Shown: positions 8,324 to 17,594 of the stretch, one piece after another
Layout: each line of letters opens with the position of its first letter
Numbering within the stretch: the stretch's first letter is position 1
NCBI RefSeq assembly: GCF_040436365.1
Contig: NZ_AP026369.1
Location: 62,001 to 126,000, forward strand
Length of the DNA: 64,000 nt
Direction: 5' to 3'
Source: Hydrogenimonas sp. SS33
Lineage (GTDB): Bacteria; Campylobacterota; Campylobacteria; Campylobacterales; Hydrogenimonadaceae
Translations under genes and position numbers: made by a program
Notes under the pieces: generated by a model
What the model saw: the letters and a program-made list of their open reading frames with translations, nothing else
What the model was told of the DNA's origin: nothing
The model's database searches: none

Positions 8324-8992
8324 TTGGCGCTGATTGTCGTCATCGAAGACGAACCTGACCTCCTGGAACTGCTCGAGTACCACCTGTTAAAAGAGGGATA
8401 TGACGTCTTCGCCTCCTTCTCGACCAAGGCGGTAGAGAAACTGTTGGAGGAGGAGATGCCGGCTCTGATGATCGTGGATCGGAACCTCCCCGGCGTGGAA
8501 GGGAGTGAATTTGTCGCGGATCTTCGCCGCAACGGGATCGATGTTCCTGTCATTTTTCTCAGTGCCAAATCCTCCGAGCAGGAGATCGAAGAGGGATTCG
8601 AACGGGGTGCCGACGATTATGTGACCAAACCCTTCAATTTCAAAGAGCTGATCCATCGAATCAAGGCGGTACTTCGGCGCAGCAAACCCGAAGAGGGCGG
8701 CATCCTAAGCTTCCGTGACATTGTCGTTAAGCCTGCCCTCCGGGAAGTGACGGTCGGAGGCAGAAAAGTCGAGCTGACCCCTCTTGAATTCAACCTTCTG
8801 CTTGAACTGATCAAAAACAGGCAGATCGTCCTGAGCCGTGAAGAACTTTTCGACCGTGTATGGGGTGCAGAGGGGGAGTATCGGGGCAAGACGGTCAACG
8901 TTGCCGTTACCCGGCTCAAAGAGAAGATCGACCCCGACAAGCAAAAACACTACATCCGATCGGTTCGGGGCGTAGGGTATCAGATGTGTTGA
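8324..8992 (+). CDS. OmpR/PhoB-family response regulator
   Basis: A 222-residue DNA-binding regulator. It has a receiver domain with acidic pocket EDE, phospho-acceptor D52 in VDRNLPG, conserved threonine/serine region FLSAKS and lysine in YVTKPFN. A winged-helix output domain follows (LTPLEFNLLLELIKN, VNVAVTRLKEKID, IRSVRGVGYQ). The start is TTG 8324, preceded by AAGGAG at ideal spacing; a longer upstream reading runs into the divergent porin gene. It is coupled to the sensor kinase that overlaps its end. Position beside a phosphate porin and PiT permease suggests phosphate-starvation control, equivalent to PhoB or Campylobacter PhosR. Confidence 0.85.
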   Translation: MALIVVIEDEPDLLELLEYHLLKEGYDVFASFSTKAVEKLLEEEMPALMIVDRNLPGVEGSEFVADLRRNGIDVPVIFLSAKSSEQEIEEGFERGADDYVTKPFNFKELIHRIKAVLRRSKPEEGGILSFRDIVVKPALREVTVGGRKVELTPLEFNLLLELIKNRQIVLSREELFDRVWGAEGEYRGKTVNVAVTRLKEKIDPDKQKHYIRSVRGVGYQMC

Positions 8993-10416
8993 ACCGCTAC
9001 TACAAACTCTCCCAAATCTTTTTCATCAACTTCATGCTTCTGCTGGGCGGGGTATTGGCTGTGGCTACCATTGTCATCTACTACTCCGTCCAGCAGATTG
9101 AAATCAAACAATATACCGGCCGGCTCAGGAGTGAAATCGCCTATGTGCAGAGGCAAATACGCAGGGGGAACGAACCTGCGCAATTGGCCAAAACATTGGA
9201 AGAGCTGACCGGCAGGCCGCTCCGGGTGACACTCATCGATTGGGAAGGCAGGCCGCTTTTTGACAACAGGGTCGATAGAGGGCGGCTTGGGAATCAGGGC
9301 AGCCGTCCGGAAGTTGCGGAGGCGAAACGCAAAGGGTTCGCCACCGCGGTGCGCTACTCCTCCACGGACGGGAAAGATTATCTCTATGTCGCCAAAAAAA
9401 TCGACCGTGCGAACCGGCCCGTCATTCTTCGCCTCTCCCTGCCGCTGGATACGGTGATGGGTGATTTTCAGCGGCTCTGGGTGCGGATCGCCCTCGTCTT
9501 TTTGGCGGCACTGTTGGCGGGCCTCTATCTGAGCTGGGTGATTCGCTGGCGCATCGACGAAGAGTTGGAGAAGATCACCGACTTTCTTCGCCATCTGGCC
9601 CAAAAACACTATTCGGCGCCTTTTCTTCCCGGATTTACGGCGGAATTTAGGACCATCGGAAAACTGCTCAAAAAGCTGGCGAGACGCCTGGAAAAGAATG
9701 AACGCAAACGGCGCAAATATATCGCCAGGCTCCGGTTGATCGGACGGCAGCGCAGCGACGTCATCTCCGCCATCGGCCATGAATTCAAAAACCCCGTGGC
9801 GGCGATCATGGGATATACCGAAACGCTGTTGGAAGACCCGGGTCTTTCGGCCGACATGCGCAGAAAATTTCTCGAAAGAATCGAACAAAACAGTCGAAGA
9901 ATCATCGGCATGATCGACCGGCTCAGCTTCGTCGCCAGGCTTGAAGGACACGAAATCGAACCGCAGATGAGCCGTTTCGATATCCAAAAGGTACTCATTG
10001 AGGCGGTGGCGGCGATGGAACAGAAATATCCCCAACGAAAGATACGCTGCGAAACGGCGCCGATGGTGGTGGAGGCCGACCGGACCATGATGGAGATGGT
10101 GGTGGTCAACCTGATCGACAATGCCCTCAAATATTCCGACGAGGATGTGGAAGTTACCCTGGTAGAGGGGCGCCTCTGTGTCAAAGACAGCGGCCGCGGC
10201 ATCGCCCCGAAAGATTTACAGAGGGTGACCGAAAAGTATTACCGGGTCGAAAAGAACAGCTGGGACAACTCCATGGGGCTCGGGTTGGCCATCGTATCCT
10301 ATATATTGAAACTCCACGGGACCCAACTCCATATCGACTCCGCGCCGGGGGTCGGGACGACCATCTGTTTCGACATTCCCGCATGTGACGAAAATGACCC
10401 CAATCAAAAAAAGTGA
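8986..10416 (+). CDS. Sensor histidine kinase, PhoR/PhosS-like
   Basis: About 476 residues. An N-terminal membrane helix (FFINFMLLLGGVLAVATIV) is followed by a periplasmic sensor domain of about 135 residues, a second helix (IALVFLAALLAGLYLSW), a HAMP-like linker, and the H-box SAIGHEFKNPVAAIMG with H265. N, G1 and G2 boxes follow (NLIDNALKYS, VKDSGRGI, GLGLAIVSY). It probably starts at GTG 8986 or TTG 8989, either overlapping the regulator's TGA, so the pair is translationally coupled. It would phosphorylate the adjacent PhoB-like regulator. The signal is unknown; phosphate limitation is inferred from the neighbouring porin and permease. Confidence 0.85.
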   Translation: MLNRYYKLSQIFFINFMLLLGGVLAVATIVIYYSVQQIEIKQYTGRLRSEIAYVQRQIRRGNEPAQLAKTLEELTGRPLRVTLIDWEGRPLFDNRVDRGRLGNQGSRPEVAEAKRKGFATAVRYSSTDGKDYLYVAKKIDRANRPVILRLSLPLDTVMGDFQRLWVRIALVFLAALLAGLYLSWVIRWRIDEELEKITDFLRHLAQKHYSAPFLPGFTAEFRTIGKLLKKLARRLEKNERKRRKYIARLRLIGRQRSDVISAIGHEFKNPVAAIMGYTETLLEDPGLSADMRRKFLERIEQNSRRIIGMIDRLSFVARLEGHEIEPQMSRFDIQKVLIEAVAAMEQKYPQRKIRCETAPMVVEADRTMMEMVVVNLIDNALKYSDEDVEVTLVEGRLCVKDSGRGIAPKDLQRVTEKYYRVEKNSWDNSMGLGLAIVSYILKLHGTQLHIDSAPGVGTTICFDIPACDENDPNQKK

Positions 10417-10639
10417 ATAGATTCGCAAATTAATTTGAAGCCATAAAGAAAATGGGTCGAAAATGGCGGATCTATTAGAAAAAATTTATACATATCTCCT
10501 CCGTTCAGCTACAGTTAAAATAACTCTGGTTAGACTGAAAGTGTCGTAATATGGGCGATTGAAAAGGTTTTTGGCTGCTTATGGAAAAGATAAGTTCGTC
10601 GAAAGCCGCGTCTGTATCAACCCAATTCAGGAGGAGTCT

Positions 10640-11278
10640 ATGAAGCTCGGCTTTTTGGTAGACCTCTCGCTTTGCATGGGATGCAAAGGGTGCGAGGTCT
10701 CTTGTAAAGTGGAAAATGAAGTTCCCATCGGAATGTGGCGCCTGCGGGTCAAGTACGTGGATGTGGGAACCTTCCCCGAAGCGAAGCGGACCTTCACGCC
10801 GCTGCGCTGCAACCACTGTGAAAGCGCCCCCTGCGAGCGCATCTGCCCCGTCAGTGCGCTGCACTATCTCGAAAACGGCATCGTCAACGTCGACAAGGAG
10901 CGATGCATCGGCTGCGCCGGCTGTGTCATGGCGTGCCCCTACGGTGCCATTTACATCGACCCGGAGACCAATTCGGCCGACAAGTGTACCTACTGCGCCC
11001 ACCGTATCGCCGGCGGCATGATGCCCGCCTGTGTCGTCGCCTGCCCCGTCGAAGCTAACATCTTCGGCGATCTGGACGACCCGACCAGCAACATCAGCAA
11101 ATACATTATGGAACATCAGGGCGATGTGAAGGTGCGCAAACCCGAAAAGAACACGCATCCGAAGCATTTCTACGTCGGCGGCGGCGAAGTCAACCTGAAC
11201 CCGCTGGCCAGCGAGCGTATCGAAGGGTACAACCTCTTCAACAAAATCACGCACCTGAAACATATAGGAGGTCACTGA
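10640..11278 (+). CDS. Molybdoenzyme iron-sulfur subunit (PsrB/NrfC/TtrB type)
   Basis: A 212-residue electron-transfer subunit with four cysteine clusters of the ferredoxin type: CMGCKGCEVSCK, CNHCESAPCERICP, CIGCAGCVMACP and CTYCAHRIAGGMMPACVVACP. This is enough for four [4Fe-4S] centres. It has no signal peptide, which fits export together with the Tat-signal catalytic subunit. ATG 10640 has AGGAGGAG upstream. It is the first gene of a B-C-A operon with the NrfD anchor and catalytic subunit. In the 223 bp upstream (10417-10639) I see AT-rich sequence but no promoter I can defend. Confidence 0.9.
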   Translation: MKLGFLVDLSLCMGCKGCEVSCKVENEVPIGMWRLRVKYVDVGTFPEAKRTFTPLRCNHCESAPCERICPVSALHYLENGIVNVDKERCIGCAGCVMACPYGAIYIDPETNSADKCTYCAHRIAGGMMPACVVACPVEANIFGDLDDPTSNISKYIMEHQGDVKVRKPEKNTHPKHFYVGGGEVNLNPLASERIEGYNLFNKITHLKHIGGH

Positions 11279-11279
11279 G

Positions 11280-12179
11280 ATGTTGGAACATGCACATGCC
11301 GCAACCCAGGCGGTGGTGACGCTGGACGTCGAACTTCCCGGCATCGTCTGGGGATGGATGATTACCCTGAACATGTGGGCCAAGAGTATCGCCACCGGAG
11401 CGATCCTGGTGGGCGTCTATCTTTTGAAAAAGTATGGTGACCGTGTCGGGAGCGTCAAGACGCTGATGCCCGTGGTCTCGTTCATCTTCCTGAACATCTT
11501 CCTGCTCTTCACGCTGCTCGACCTGCACCACCCCTTCAGAATGCTCAACATCTTCCTGCATCCGCACTGGACGTCGGCCATTACCGTGGGTGCCTGGCTG
11601 GCGACCGTTCTGACCGGTATCATCTTCGTGATGGCGGCCGGCAGACTGTTGCACAAGCTGGACGACGATCAGTACAACAAACTGATGTGGGCCGCCTTCA
11701 TCTTCGCCATTCCGGTTACGCTCTATACGGCGACCATCATGGGTGAAGCGGCGGCGCGCGAACTGTGGCAGACTCCGACCGAACTCTTCCAGATGGCCAT
11801 GGCGGCCTTCATCGGCGGTTCCGCAACCTACCTGATCCTCGGAGTCGGCGACCAGAACGTCAAGCGTGACCTGGGTATCATCCTGGGTGTCAGCGCCTCA
11901 TTGTCGCTGATCGTCTACCTCGGCGAGTACTATTTCGGCGCCATGAAAGCCGAAGAGGTCGCCGCGACCATCGCATTCGTCAAAGAGGGCGGTGCCTACC
12001 ACACCATGTTCTGGGTCGGACAGACGCTCGGTTACATCCTGCCGATTCTTCTGGTCATCTTCGGACTGAAAGAGAAAAACAACAGCCTTCTCGCGTTGGC
12101 GTCGGTTCTGGCACTGGTGGGCCTCTGGATCGCCAAACATGTATGGCTGGTCATTCCGCAGCTGTTGAATCTTAGCTAA
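11280..12179 (+). CDS. NrfD/PsrC-type membrane anchor and quinone-binding subunit
   Basis: A 299-residue protein with about eight hydrophobic helices. Its N-terminus, GIVWGWMITLNMWAKSIATG, resembles the NrfD/PsrC family. It would exchange electrons between the menaquinone pool and the Fe-S subunit. A strong AGGAGG site precedes ATG 11280, one base after the stop of the Fe-S gene. The next gene follows immediately. The B-C-A order resembles ttrBCA, although family membership does not fix the substrate. Confidence 0.88.
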   Translation: MLEHAHAATQAVVTLDVELPGIVWGWMITLNMWAKSIATGAILVGVYLLKKYGDRVGSVKTLMPVVSFIFLNIFLLFTLLDLHHPFRMLNIFLHPHWTSAITVGAWLATVLTGIIFVMAAGRLLHKLDDDQYNKLMWAAFIFAIPVTLYTATIMGEAAARELWQTPTELFQMAMAAFIGGSATYLILGVGDQNVKRDLGIILGVSASLSLIVYLGEYYFGAMKAEEVAATIAFVKEGGAYHTMFWVGQTLGYILPILLVIFGLKEKNNSLLALASVLALVGLWIAKHVWLVIPQLLNLS

Positions 12180-12194
12180 GTGAGGAGAGAGAAT

Positions 12195-15100
12195 ATGATA
12201 AACGAAAGCAGACGAACATTTTTAAAGGGTGCGGCATTTACCGTAGCCGGAGCCTCCCTGGCGACGGGCGTTTTCGAAAACGTCGTCCAGGCCGCCGAAG
12301 AGGCGACTGCCGAATTCACCAACACGCCCGACCACCTCGACTTCTATCCGCCGCTCGAGAAGTGGGACAGTTTCCGCGAACTCGACGGTGACGACTGGAA
12401 GCGGGGCGGTATCAACCGCCACGGCGTGCGCAGCGAAAAGAACCCCGACGGTATCGAAGTCCACGACTACACCATCGTTCCGTGTGTCTGCTCCAACTGT
12501 GAAGCGGGTTGCGGACTGACGGCGTGGGTCGACAAGAAGACGATGACCGTCCGCAAATATATGGGGAACCCGCTGCACAGCGGAAGCCGCGGCCGCAACT
12601 GTGCCAAAGGGTACGCCGCCGAGAGCCAGATGTACGATCCGGACCGGATCCCCTTCCCGATCAAGCGGGCACCCGGTTCCAAGCGGGGCGAGGGTAAATG
12701 GGTACGCATCAGCTGGGACCAGGCTCTCAAGGAGATCGGCAAGAAGATGCACGACACCCTGAAAACGGGCGACGAGATGAGCAAAAAGCTCATCATGTAC
12801 CATGTCGGCCGCCCCAACGAGAACGGCTTCTCCGGCCGCGTTCCCCATACGATGGGCCTCGACGGTTTCGACTCCCATACCAACATCTGTTCCGCCGGTG
12901 CGCGGGAAGGCTCCATCCAGTGGGCCAACGATGACCGCAACTCCCCCGACTGGGCCAACGCGAAGCTGATCTTCCTGCAGAGCTCCCACGCGGCGGATGC
13001 AGGCCACTACTTCCAGCAGAGCGCCGGTCTCATCGCCGATGCGAGAAAGAAAGGGGCGAAGATGGTCGTCCTCGACCCGCGCCTCTCCAACTCCGCCGGT
13101 ATCGCCGACCTGTGGCTGCCGGTATGGCCCGGAACGGAAACGGCTCTCTACCTCTATCTGGCCAACCGCGTCCTGCATGAAAAGGACAAGAACGGCGACG
13201 ATCTGGTCGATCACGAATTCGTCCGCAACTGGATCAACTGGGACCGCCTGATGGCGAACAAAGAGTACCTGAAGTTCATGGTGACCAAAGGGTACATCTC
13301 CAAAATGCCCGAAGACGAAAGCTACGAAAGCTTCATCGAGCTGATGAAAGAGATGTATGCGCCCTACACCAAAGAGTTCGTCATCAAAGAGTGTAAACTC
13401 GAAGGACAGGAGTACAAACTCGACAAACTCTTCGAAATGTTCATCGACGCGGGTCCGCGTGTCGCCACCTATCTCTGGCGGGCGGGGCCCATCGCCCACC
13501 GCGGCGGCTGGATGATCACCCGTGCCGGTTTCTTCCCGCTGGCCCTTCGCGGTGCTCTCCGCGGTGACATCGGCGGCGTGAGCTGGCACCACTGGCACGA
13601 AATCTCCGTCGGCGGCAAAGGGGACAAAGCGACCGTCGCCGGCAAGAAACCGCCGAAAGTCGACGTCTGGAACGAACTGGCGTGGCCGCCGGAATATCCG
13701 CTCAGTACCTATGAGATGAGCTTCATCCTTCCGCACCTGCTGATGGACGAAGAGTGGCAGAACAAGTGGCGCGCCAAGGGGCTCAACGTACCGACCAAAC
13801 TGGCGGTGTGGATTCCCCGTATCTACAACCCGGTCTGGATCAACCCGGACGGTTTCCGCTGGATCGAAGCGCTCAAGGACGAGAGCAAGTTCGAAATGAC
13901 CTTCAACCTCTCTCCGACCTGGAGCGAAACCAACTGGTACTGCGACTACGTCCTGCCCGTCGGCCTGGCCGGCGAGCGCCACGACCAGCAGTCCGCGCCG
14001 ACCAAACCTGAGCGCTGGACCGCATTCCGCCAGCCGGTCCTTCGCGTCGCGATGGAGAAGATGGGCTGGAAGCCCAAAGTCCCCTACCGCGGAACGCTGG
14101 AGGCGCACATGAAAGCGGGTCTCGGCGAAGTGTGGGAAGAGAACGAGTTCTTCGCCGAACTGCTCTGCCTCCATGTCGACCCGGACGGAAGCCTGGGCGT
14201 GCGCCAGTACTGGGAGAGTGCCAAGCATCCAGGCCAGCCCGTCACCGTCAAAGAGTACTACAACGCGGCGTTCGAACTGCTGCCCAAGCTGCGCAAGGCG
14301 GCCCATGCGGCCTACCCGAACAGCGAGTACCCCTGCTATGAATTCATGCGGGACCGCGGCGCCTGGACCGAGACGACCAACGTCTACAAGCCCCAGGAAG
14401 AGGAGCTCCATTTCGACGGCACCTATTACCATGCCCACGGCCACAAATACCATGAGGCCGACGTGGAAAAAGACCGCTTCGGCGTTCTGTGGATCACCGA
14501 CCATGAGGGCCGCAGACGCTCCATCGGTGTCGAAGTCGACGGAAAGCTCTACCACGGCTTCCATACGCCGGACAAAAAGCTCGACCTCTTCTGCGAGTGG
14601 CTCATCGACTGGAAGTGGCCGGAGTACGCGCTGCCGGTCTATCCGCGCAATCCGCGTGAATACGACAAGATGATCCACATCGTCAGCCAGGTCCACCACC
14701 GTTATATGAAGGGTGAGAACGAATTCGCGCTCAACACGGTCTTCCGCCTCCCCTACAACATCCATACCCGGTCGGTCAACTCCAAGCACCTGATGGAGAT
14801 AAGCCAGAACCACAACCCGGTCTGGATCAACACCAAAGATGCGGAGCGCCTGGGCATCAAGCGCGGCGACGCCATCAAAGTACGCATCGTCGATACGGTG
14901 AGCGGACTGGAGAGCGGCTACTTCATCGCGATGGCGGTACCGACGGAAGGAACCCTGCCCGGCGTTCTGGCATGTAGCCACCATGCGGGACGGTGGAAAC
15001 TCAAAAACGCGGTTGAGATTCCCGGCTTCAAACACGCCCTGGGCGTCATGGGCGTCGGTGCACCGCTTTACGAGATGACCATGGACGGCAAAGTGGGTAC

Positions 15101-15491
15101 CCTTAAACCCAAAGAGGGGATCGACAAAGGGATCAAAGAGCGCCCGAAAACGTGGCAGTTCAAAGAGTTCAACAAAGACCTCGACAACATCTGGTGGGAC
15201 GGCCTCAGCGGCTCCTGGCAGAATGCCGTGGCACCGGTCCATCCCGACCCGATCGCGGGTAACCATGCATGGCATCAGAAGGTGATCATCGAAAAGGCGG
15301 GCAAGGACGACAAGATCGGCGATATCTGGGTCAACTACGAAAACAACTTCAAGACCTACAAGGCATGGAGAGACGAACTGACCCGCCCGCTGGATGAAAA
15401 CAGCAAAGAGCGGCGCCCCTTCTGGATCAAACGTCCGGTCGTGCCTCTGAGCAAAAAAGCCTATCTGGTCAACATCCACAGCATTACCTAA
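12195..15491 (+). CDS. Tat-exported DMSO-reductase-family molybdoenzyme catalytic subunit, substrate unknown
   Basis: A 1098-residue protein starting at ATG 12195 (GAGGAGA upstream). It has a Tat signal (ESRRTFLKG) with cleavage near VQA-AEE, so it works in the periplasm. A [4Fe-4S] motif is formed by C99, C102, C106 and C136. Molybdopterin-binding segments follow (LIFLQSSHAADAGHYFQQ, KMVVLDPRLSNSAGIADLWLPVWPGTETAL). The C-terminal cofactor domain includes NHNPVWINTKDAERLGIKRGD. C232 in NICSAGAREG is a possible molybdenum ligand. At about 1100 residues it is longer than PsrA/PhsA and nearer TtrA or ArrA. Sulfur-compound, tetrathionate or arsenate chemistry are all possible. A formate dehydrogenase is less likely because the anchor is NrfD-type. 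Confidence 0.85.
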   Translation: MINESRRTFLKGAAFTVAGASLATGVFENVVQAAEEATAEFTNTPDHLDFYPPLEKWDSFRELDGDDWKRGGINRHGVRSEKNPDGIEVHDYTIVPCVCSNCEAGCGLTAWVDKKTMTVRKYMGNPLHSGSRGRNCAKGYAAESQMYDPDRIPFPIKRAPGSKRGEGKWVRISWDQALKEIGKKMHDTLKTGDEMSKKLIMYHVGRPNENGFSGRVPHTMGLDGFDSHTNICSAGAREGSIQWANDDRNSPDWANAKLIFLQSSHAADAGHYFQQSAGLIADARKKGAKMVVLDPRLSNSAGIADLWLPVWPGTETALYLYLANRVLHEKDKNGDDLVDHEFVRNWINWDRLMANKEYLKFMVTKGYISKMPEDESYESFIELMKEMYAPYTKEFVIKECKLEGQEYKLDKLFEMFIDAGPRVATYLWRAGPIAHRGGWMITRAGFFPLALRGALRGDIGGVSWHHWHEISVGGKGDKATVAGKKPPKVDVWNELAWPPEYPLSTYEMSFILPHLLMDEEWQNKWRAKGLNVPTKLAVWIPRIYNPVWINPDGFRWIEALKDESKFEMTFNLSPTWSETNWYCDYVLPVGLAGERHDQQSAPTKPERWTAFRQPVLRVAMEKMGWKPKVPYRGTLEAHMKAGLGEVWEENEFFAELLCLHVDPDGSLGVRQYWESAKHPGQPVTVKEYYNAAFELLPKLRKAAHAAYPNSEYPCYEFMRDRGAWTETTNVYKPQEEELHFDGTYYHAHGHKYHEADVEKDRFGVLWITDHEGRRRSIGVEVDGKLYHGFHTPDKKLDLFCEWLIDWKWPEYALPVYPRNPREYDKMIHIVSQVHHRYMKGENEFALNTVFRLPYNIHTRSVNSKHLMEISQNHNPVWINTKDAERLGIKRGDAIKVRIVDTVSGLESGYFIAMAVPTEGTLPGVLACSHHAGRWKLKNAVEIPGFKHALGVMGVGAPLYEMTMDGKVGTLKPKEGIDKGIKERPKTWQFKEFNKDLDNIWWDGLSGSWQNAVAPVHPDPIAGNHAWHQKVIIEKAGKDDKIGDIWVNYENNFKTYKAWRDELTRPLDENSKERRPFWIKRPVVPLSKKAYLVNIHSIT

Positions 15492-15504
15492 CCACCACCG
15501 CAAA

Positions 15505-15536
15505 GCGGGGCGTAAGCCCCGCGCGGTATAATTTTT
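15505..15536 (+). terminator. GC-rich hairpin after the molybdoenzyme operon
   Basis: GCGGGGC (15505-15511) pairs perfectly with GCCCCGC (15516-15522) across a GTAA tetraloop, 14 bp after the catalytic-subunit stop. A TTTTT run follows 10 bp later. The gap makes it an imperfect intrinsic terminator. TATAAT at 15527-15532 lies in the gap and could be a -10 for the downstream chaperone gene. Confidence 0.45.
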
Positions 15537-15540
15537 CCCG

Positions 15541-15625
15541 TAAGTTAGAAGTGAGAAGTAAGAAGTGGTAAGTTTTACAACTACTTACTCCCCACTTCTC
15601 ACTCCTCACTTCACATTTCCCACTT
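15541..15625. repeat. Heptanucleotide array with complementary halves
   Basis: Twelve or so 7-nt units in strict register: AGAAGTG, AGAAGTA, AGAAGTG, GTAAGTT, then TACTTAC, TCCCCAC, TTCTCAC, TCCTCAC, TTCCCAC. The second half is roughly the reverse complement of the first, so the whole could fold as a long imperfect hairpin. It lies in the 5' leader of the chaperone gene. Confidence 0.8.
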
Positions 15626-15647
15626 AAAATAAATATGAAGGTTTTCG

Positions 15648-16298
15648 ATGAACGACGTTCTGACCAAACAACTCGCCCGTGTCAATCTCTATGCGCTGAT
15701 CTCCAGAATTCTGATGAAAGAGGCGGATGAAACCTTTCTGGAAAAGTTCGAAGGGGACGAGATGATCCTCTCCTTCTTCCCCAACTACCGGAACTGGGAG
15801 AAACGGGAGGAACTCGGCAGAAAGGAGCTGCTGGAGCAGTTTCTCAATGTCGACTTCACCAACCTCTTCGTTCTGCATATGATTCCCTACGAATCTTTCT
15901 ACCGGCGGGACGACCAGATGCTGGAGACCGGCGGGGACAATCCGGTAGTGCAGATCTACAACGAATACGACTTCCGGGCACAGCTCGACGTGGCCCGTGC
16001 CGTGAGCCCCGACCACATCGGCATCGAACTGGAGTTCATGTATATGCTGGCCTCCTCGGAGTACAAGGCGCTGGAGAACGAAGATACCGCGGCGGCATGC
16101 GAAATCGCAAAAATCGAGAGGGATTTTCTCAAAGAGCATCTGCTGGAGTGGGCGCCGATGTTCCTGATGAACATGAAGGCGGAGGCGGGAACGCCCTTCT
16201 ACTACGATGCCGCCTCACTGGCTTTGGAATTCATGCTCAACGACTACGAGTACCTGAACGAACTGATCGGCGAAGAGGGATGTAACTACCGGGCATGA
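15648..16298 (+). CDS. TorD/DmsD-type molybdoenzyme maturation chaperone
   Basis: A 216-residue all-helical protein: NLYALISRILMKEADETFLEKF at the start, a YNEYDF segment mid-protein, and DHIGIELEFMYMLASSEYKA in the second half. This last segment matches the conserved TorD/DmsD region, including the acidic D-H-I-x-x-E-L pattern. It would bind the Tat signal of the catalytic subunit and hold it for cofactor insertion. ATG 15648 has AAGG upstream. The gene ends in an ATGA overlap with the next gene, so the two are co-translated. Confidence 0.82.
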   Translation: MNDVLTKQLARVNLYALISRILMKEADETFLEKFEGDEMILSFFPNYRNWEKREELGRKELLEQFLNVDFTNLFVLHMIPYESFYRRDDQMLETGGDNPVVQIYNEYDFRAQLDVARAVSPDHIGIELEFMYMLASSEYKALENEDTAAACEIAKIERDFLKEHLLEWAPMFLMNMKAEAGTPFYYDAASLALEFMLNDYEYLNELIGEEGCNYRA

Positions 16299-17449
16299 GT
16301 ACACTGATATTCGAACCGGCACGCTGCGTCCGCAGTGTCACCAAATTTTCCGACTGTACCAAATGTGTCGACATCTGCCCCGTCGATACGTTGACCATCG
16401 CCGAGAACAACCTGCCCGCCTTCGTCCCCTCGGCATGCGTCGACTGCGGCGGCTGCATGGGGGTCTGCCCGACGGAGAGTTTCAAACTCAAGGATTTCGA
16501 TGCCACCGAATTCTTCTTCGAATTCGCCGCGGAACCCTCGCCGCTCATCTCCTGCCGCGTCAATGTCCCCTGCATCATGGCGCTCTCCACCGAGCACCTG
16601 ATATCGCTGGCACTTGTGAAAGAGAAACCGGTCATACTCGATATCGGCCACTGCCACACCTGCCCCTACAAAGAGCCTCTTTACGCCAACATCCTCAAAA
16701 GCGTGGAGGAGGCGAACTACCTGTTGGAGGCGATCGAGAGCGGCAAAAAGATCGAACTACAAGAGATCGCGGCGAGAGAGCAGGGGGTCGGTGACGATGT
16801 GGATCAGAACGACCGGCGCGCCTTTCTGGAACGCTTGTCCCTGAAAGGGGCGGTCAAGTCGAAAGCCCAGTTCGAAGAGCTGCTCGAAGCGACCAGCGAC
16901 GAGATGCGCGAACATGCGGTCGGCCTGGCCGAAATCGCACGCATTAGGCAAAAGGAGCTTCCCGACAAGCGGAAGATCCTCTTCACCGCCCTCAAAAGGG
17001 CGCCAAGGCCCGAACGGTACCATACGATCGCCGAAGAGGATATCTCCTTCGCCTCCCAGAAATTCATCGACATGGAGACCTGCACCAACTGCCAGATGTG
17101 CTACCGCATCTGCCCGACGGGGGCGCTCAGCAGCGACCCGAAGAACAGCAAAATCTTTTTCGACGCGATGATGTGTGTCAAATGCCGGGCCTGCCACGAC
17201 ACCTGCGAGCCCGACAGTCTGAAGCTGCAGCCCACCTTCGAATTGAAGGAGTTTTTTGAGCCGACCCAGCGGCTTCTGGCGGCATTCAGGCTGATCCGCT
17301 GTGACGAATGCGGCATCCACTTCACCTCCCTGCACGGAGAGCGGGTCTGCCCCCGGTGCGCCGTGGAGGAGGAAGAGGCCCTGGAACTCTGGGGCCTCGA
17401 GGAGAAACCCGACGGCTCCATCTGGTTTATCGAAGAGGAGGAGAAATAA
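16295..17449 (+). CDS. Multi-cluster ferredoxin-like protein with C-terminal zinc ribbon
   Basis: A 384-residue cytoplasmic protein (no signal peptide). It has a pair of [4Fe-4S] motifs at the N-terminus (CTKCVDICPVDTL, CVDCGGCMGVCPTES) and another pair in the C-terminal half (CTNCQMCYRICPTGA, CVKCRACHDTCEPDS). A CDEC...CPRC ribbon lies near the end. The middle contains a CHTC site and helices. It overlaps the chaperone gene by four bases, so a role in assembling or feeding electrons to the molybdoenzyme is likely. Similar Fe-S proteins accompany formate dehydrogenase and related clusters in Campylobacterota. The exact reaction is unknown. Confidence 0.75.
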   Translation: MSTLIFEPARCVRSVTKFSDCTKCVDICPVDTLTIAENNLPAFVPSACVDCGGCMGVCPTESFKLKDFDATEFFFEFAAEPSPLISCRVNVPCIMALSTEHLISLALVKEKPVILDIGHCHTCPYKEPLYANILKSVEEANYLLEAIESGKKIELQEIAAREQGVGDDVDQNDRRAFLERLSLKGAVKSKAQFEELLEATSDEMREHAVGLAEIARIRQKELPDKRKILFTALKRAPRPERYHTIAEEDISFASQKFIDMETCTNCQMCYRICPTGALSSDPKNSKIFFDAMMCVKCRACHDTCEPDSLKLQPTFELKEFFEPTQRLLAAFRLIRCDECGIHFTSLHGERVCPRCAVEEEEALELWGLEEKPDGSIWFIEEEEK

Positions 17450-17572
17450 CATTTCGCGAATGCGGAATGTTTTCTCGAAATCTTCGATTTCGAAGTTTTA
17501 GGGGAACCACAGAAACCCTTTGGGACGACCAGTCCCCGCCAAAATATGGGCTTCGCTCATATTTTGGTAAAA
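17448..17572 (+). repeat. Multi-hairpin interspersed element, copy 2 (R2)
   Basis: The most diverged copy of the family at 4195. Hairpin arms: AACATTTCGC/GCGGAATGTT (17448-17457, 17462-17471), CTTCGA/TCGAAG (17482-17495), GGGAC/GTCCC, and CAAAATATG/CATATTTTG (17540-17548, 17558-17566). The first arm begins inside the TAA stop codon of the ferredoxin-like gene. Arm sequences differ from copy 1, but each stem remains paired. It lies 22 bp upstream of the next start. Confidence 0.8.
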
Positions 17573-17594
17573 AAAATATCTATGAGGAGAAAGC

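Noticed and set aside
8324-15491. A ttrRS-ttrBCA tetrathionate operon with its own two-component system
   Set aside because: The regulator is OmpR-type rather than LuxR-type, and it is divergent from a phosphate porin and permease, so it fits phosphate control better. The B-C-A genes are kept as substrate-unknown.
12222-15503. Open frame of 1093 codons on the minus strand
   Set aside because: It is antisense to the molybdoenzyme catalytic gene, has no recognisable domain, and is explained by GC-rich codon bias.
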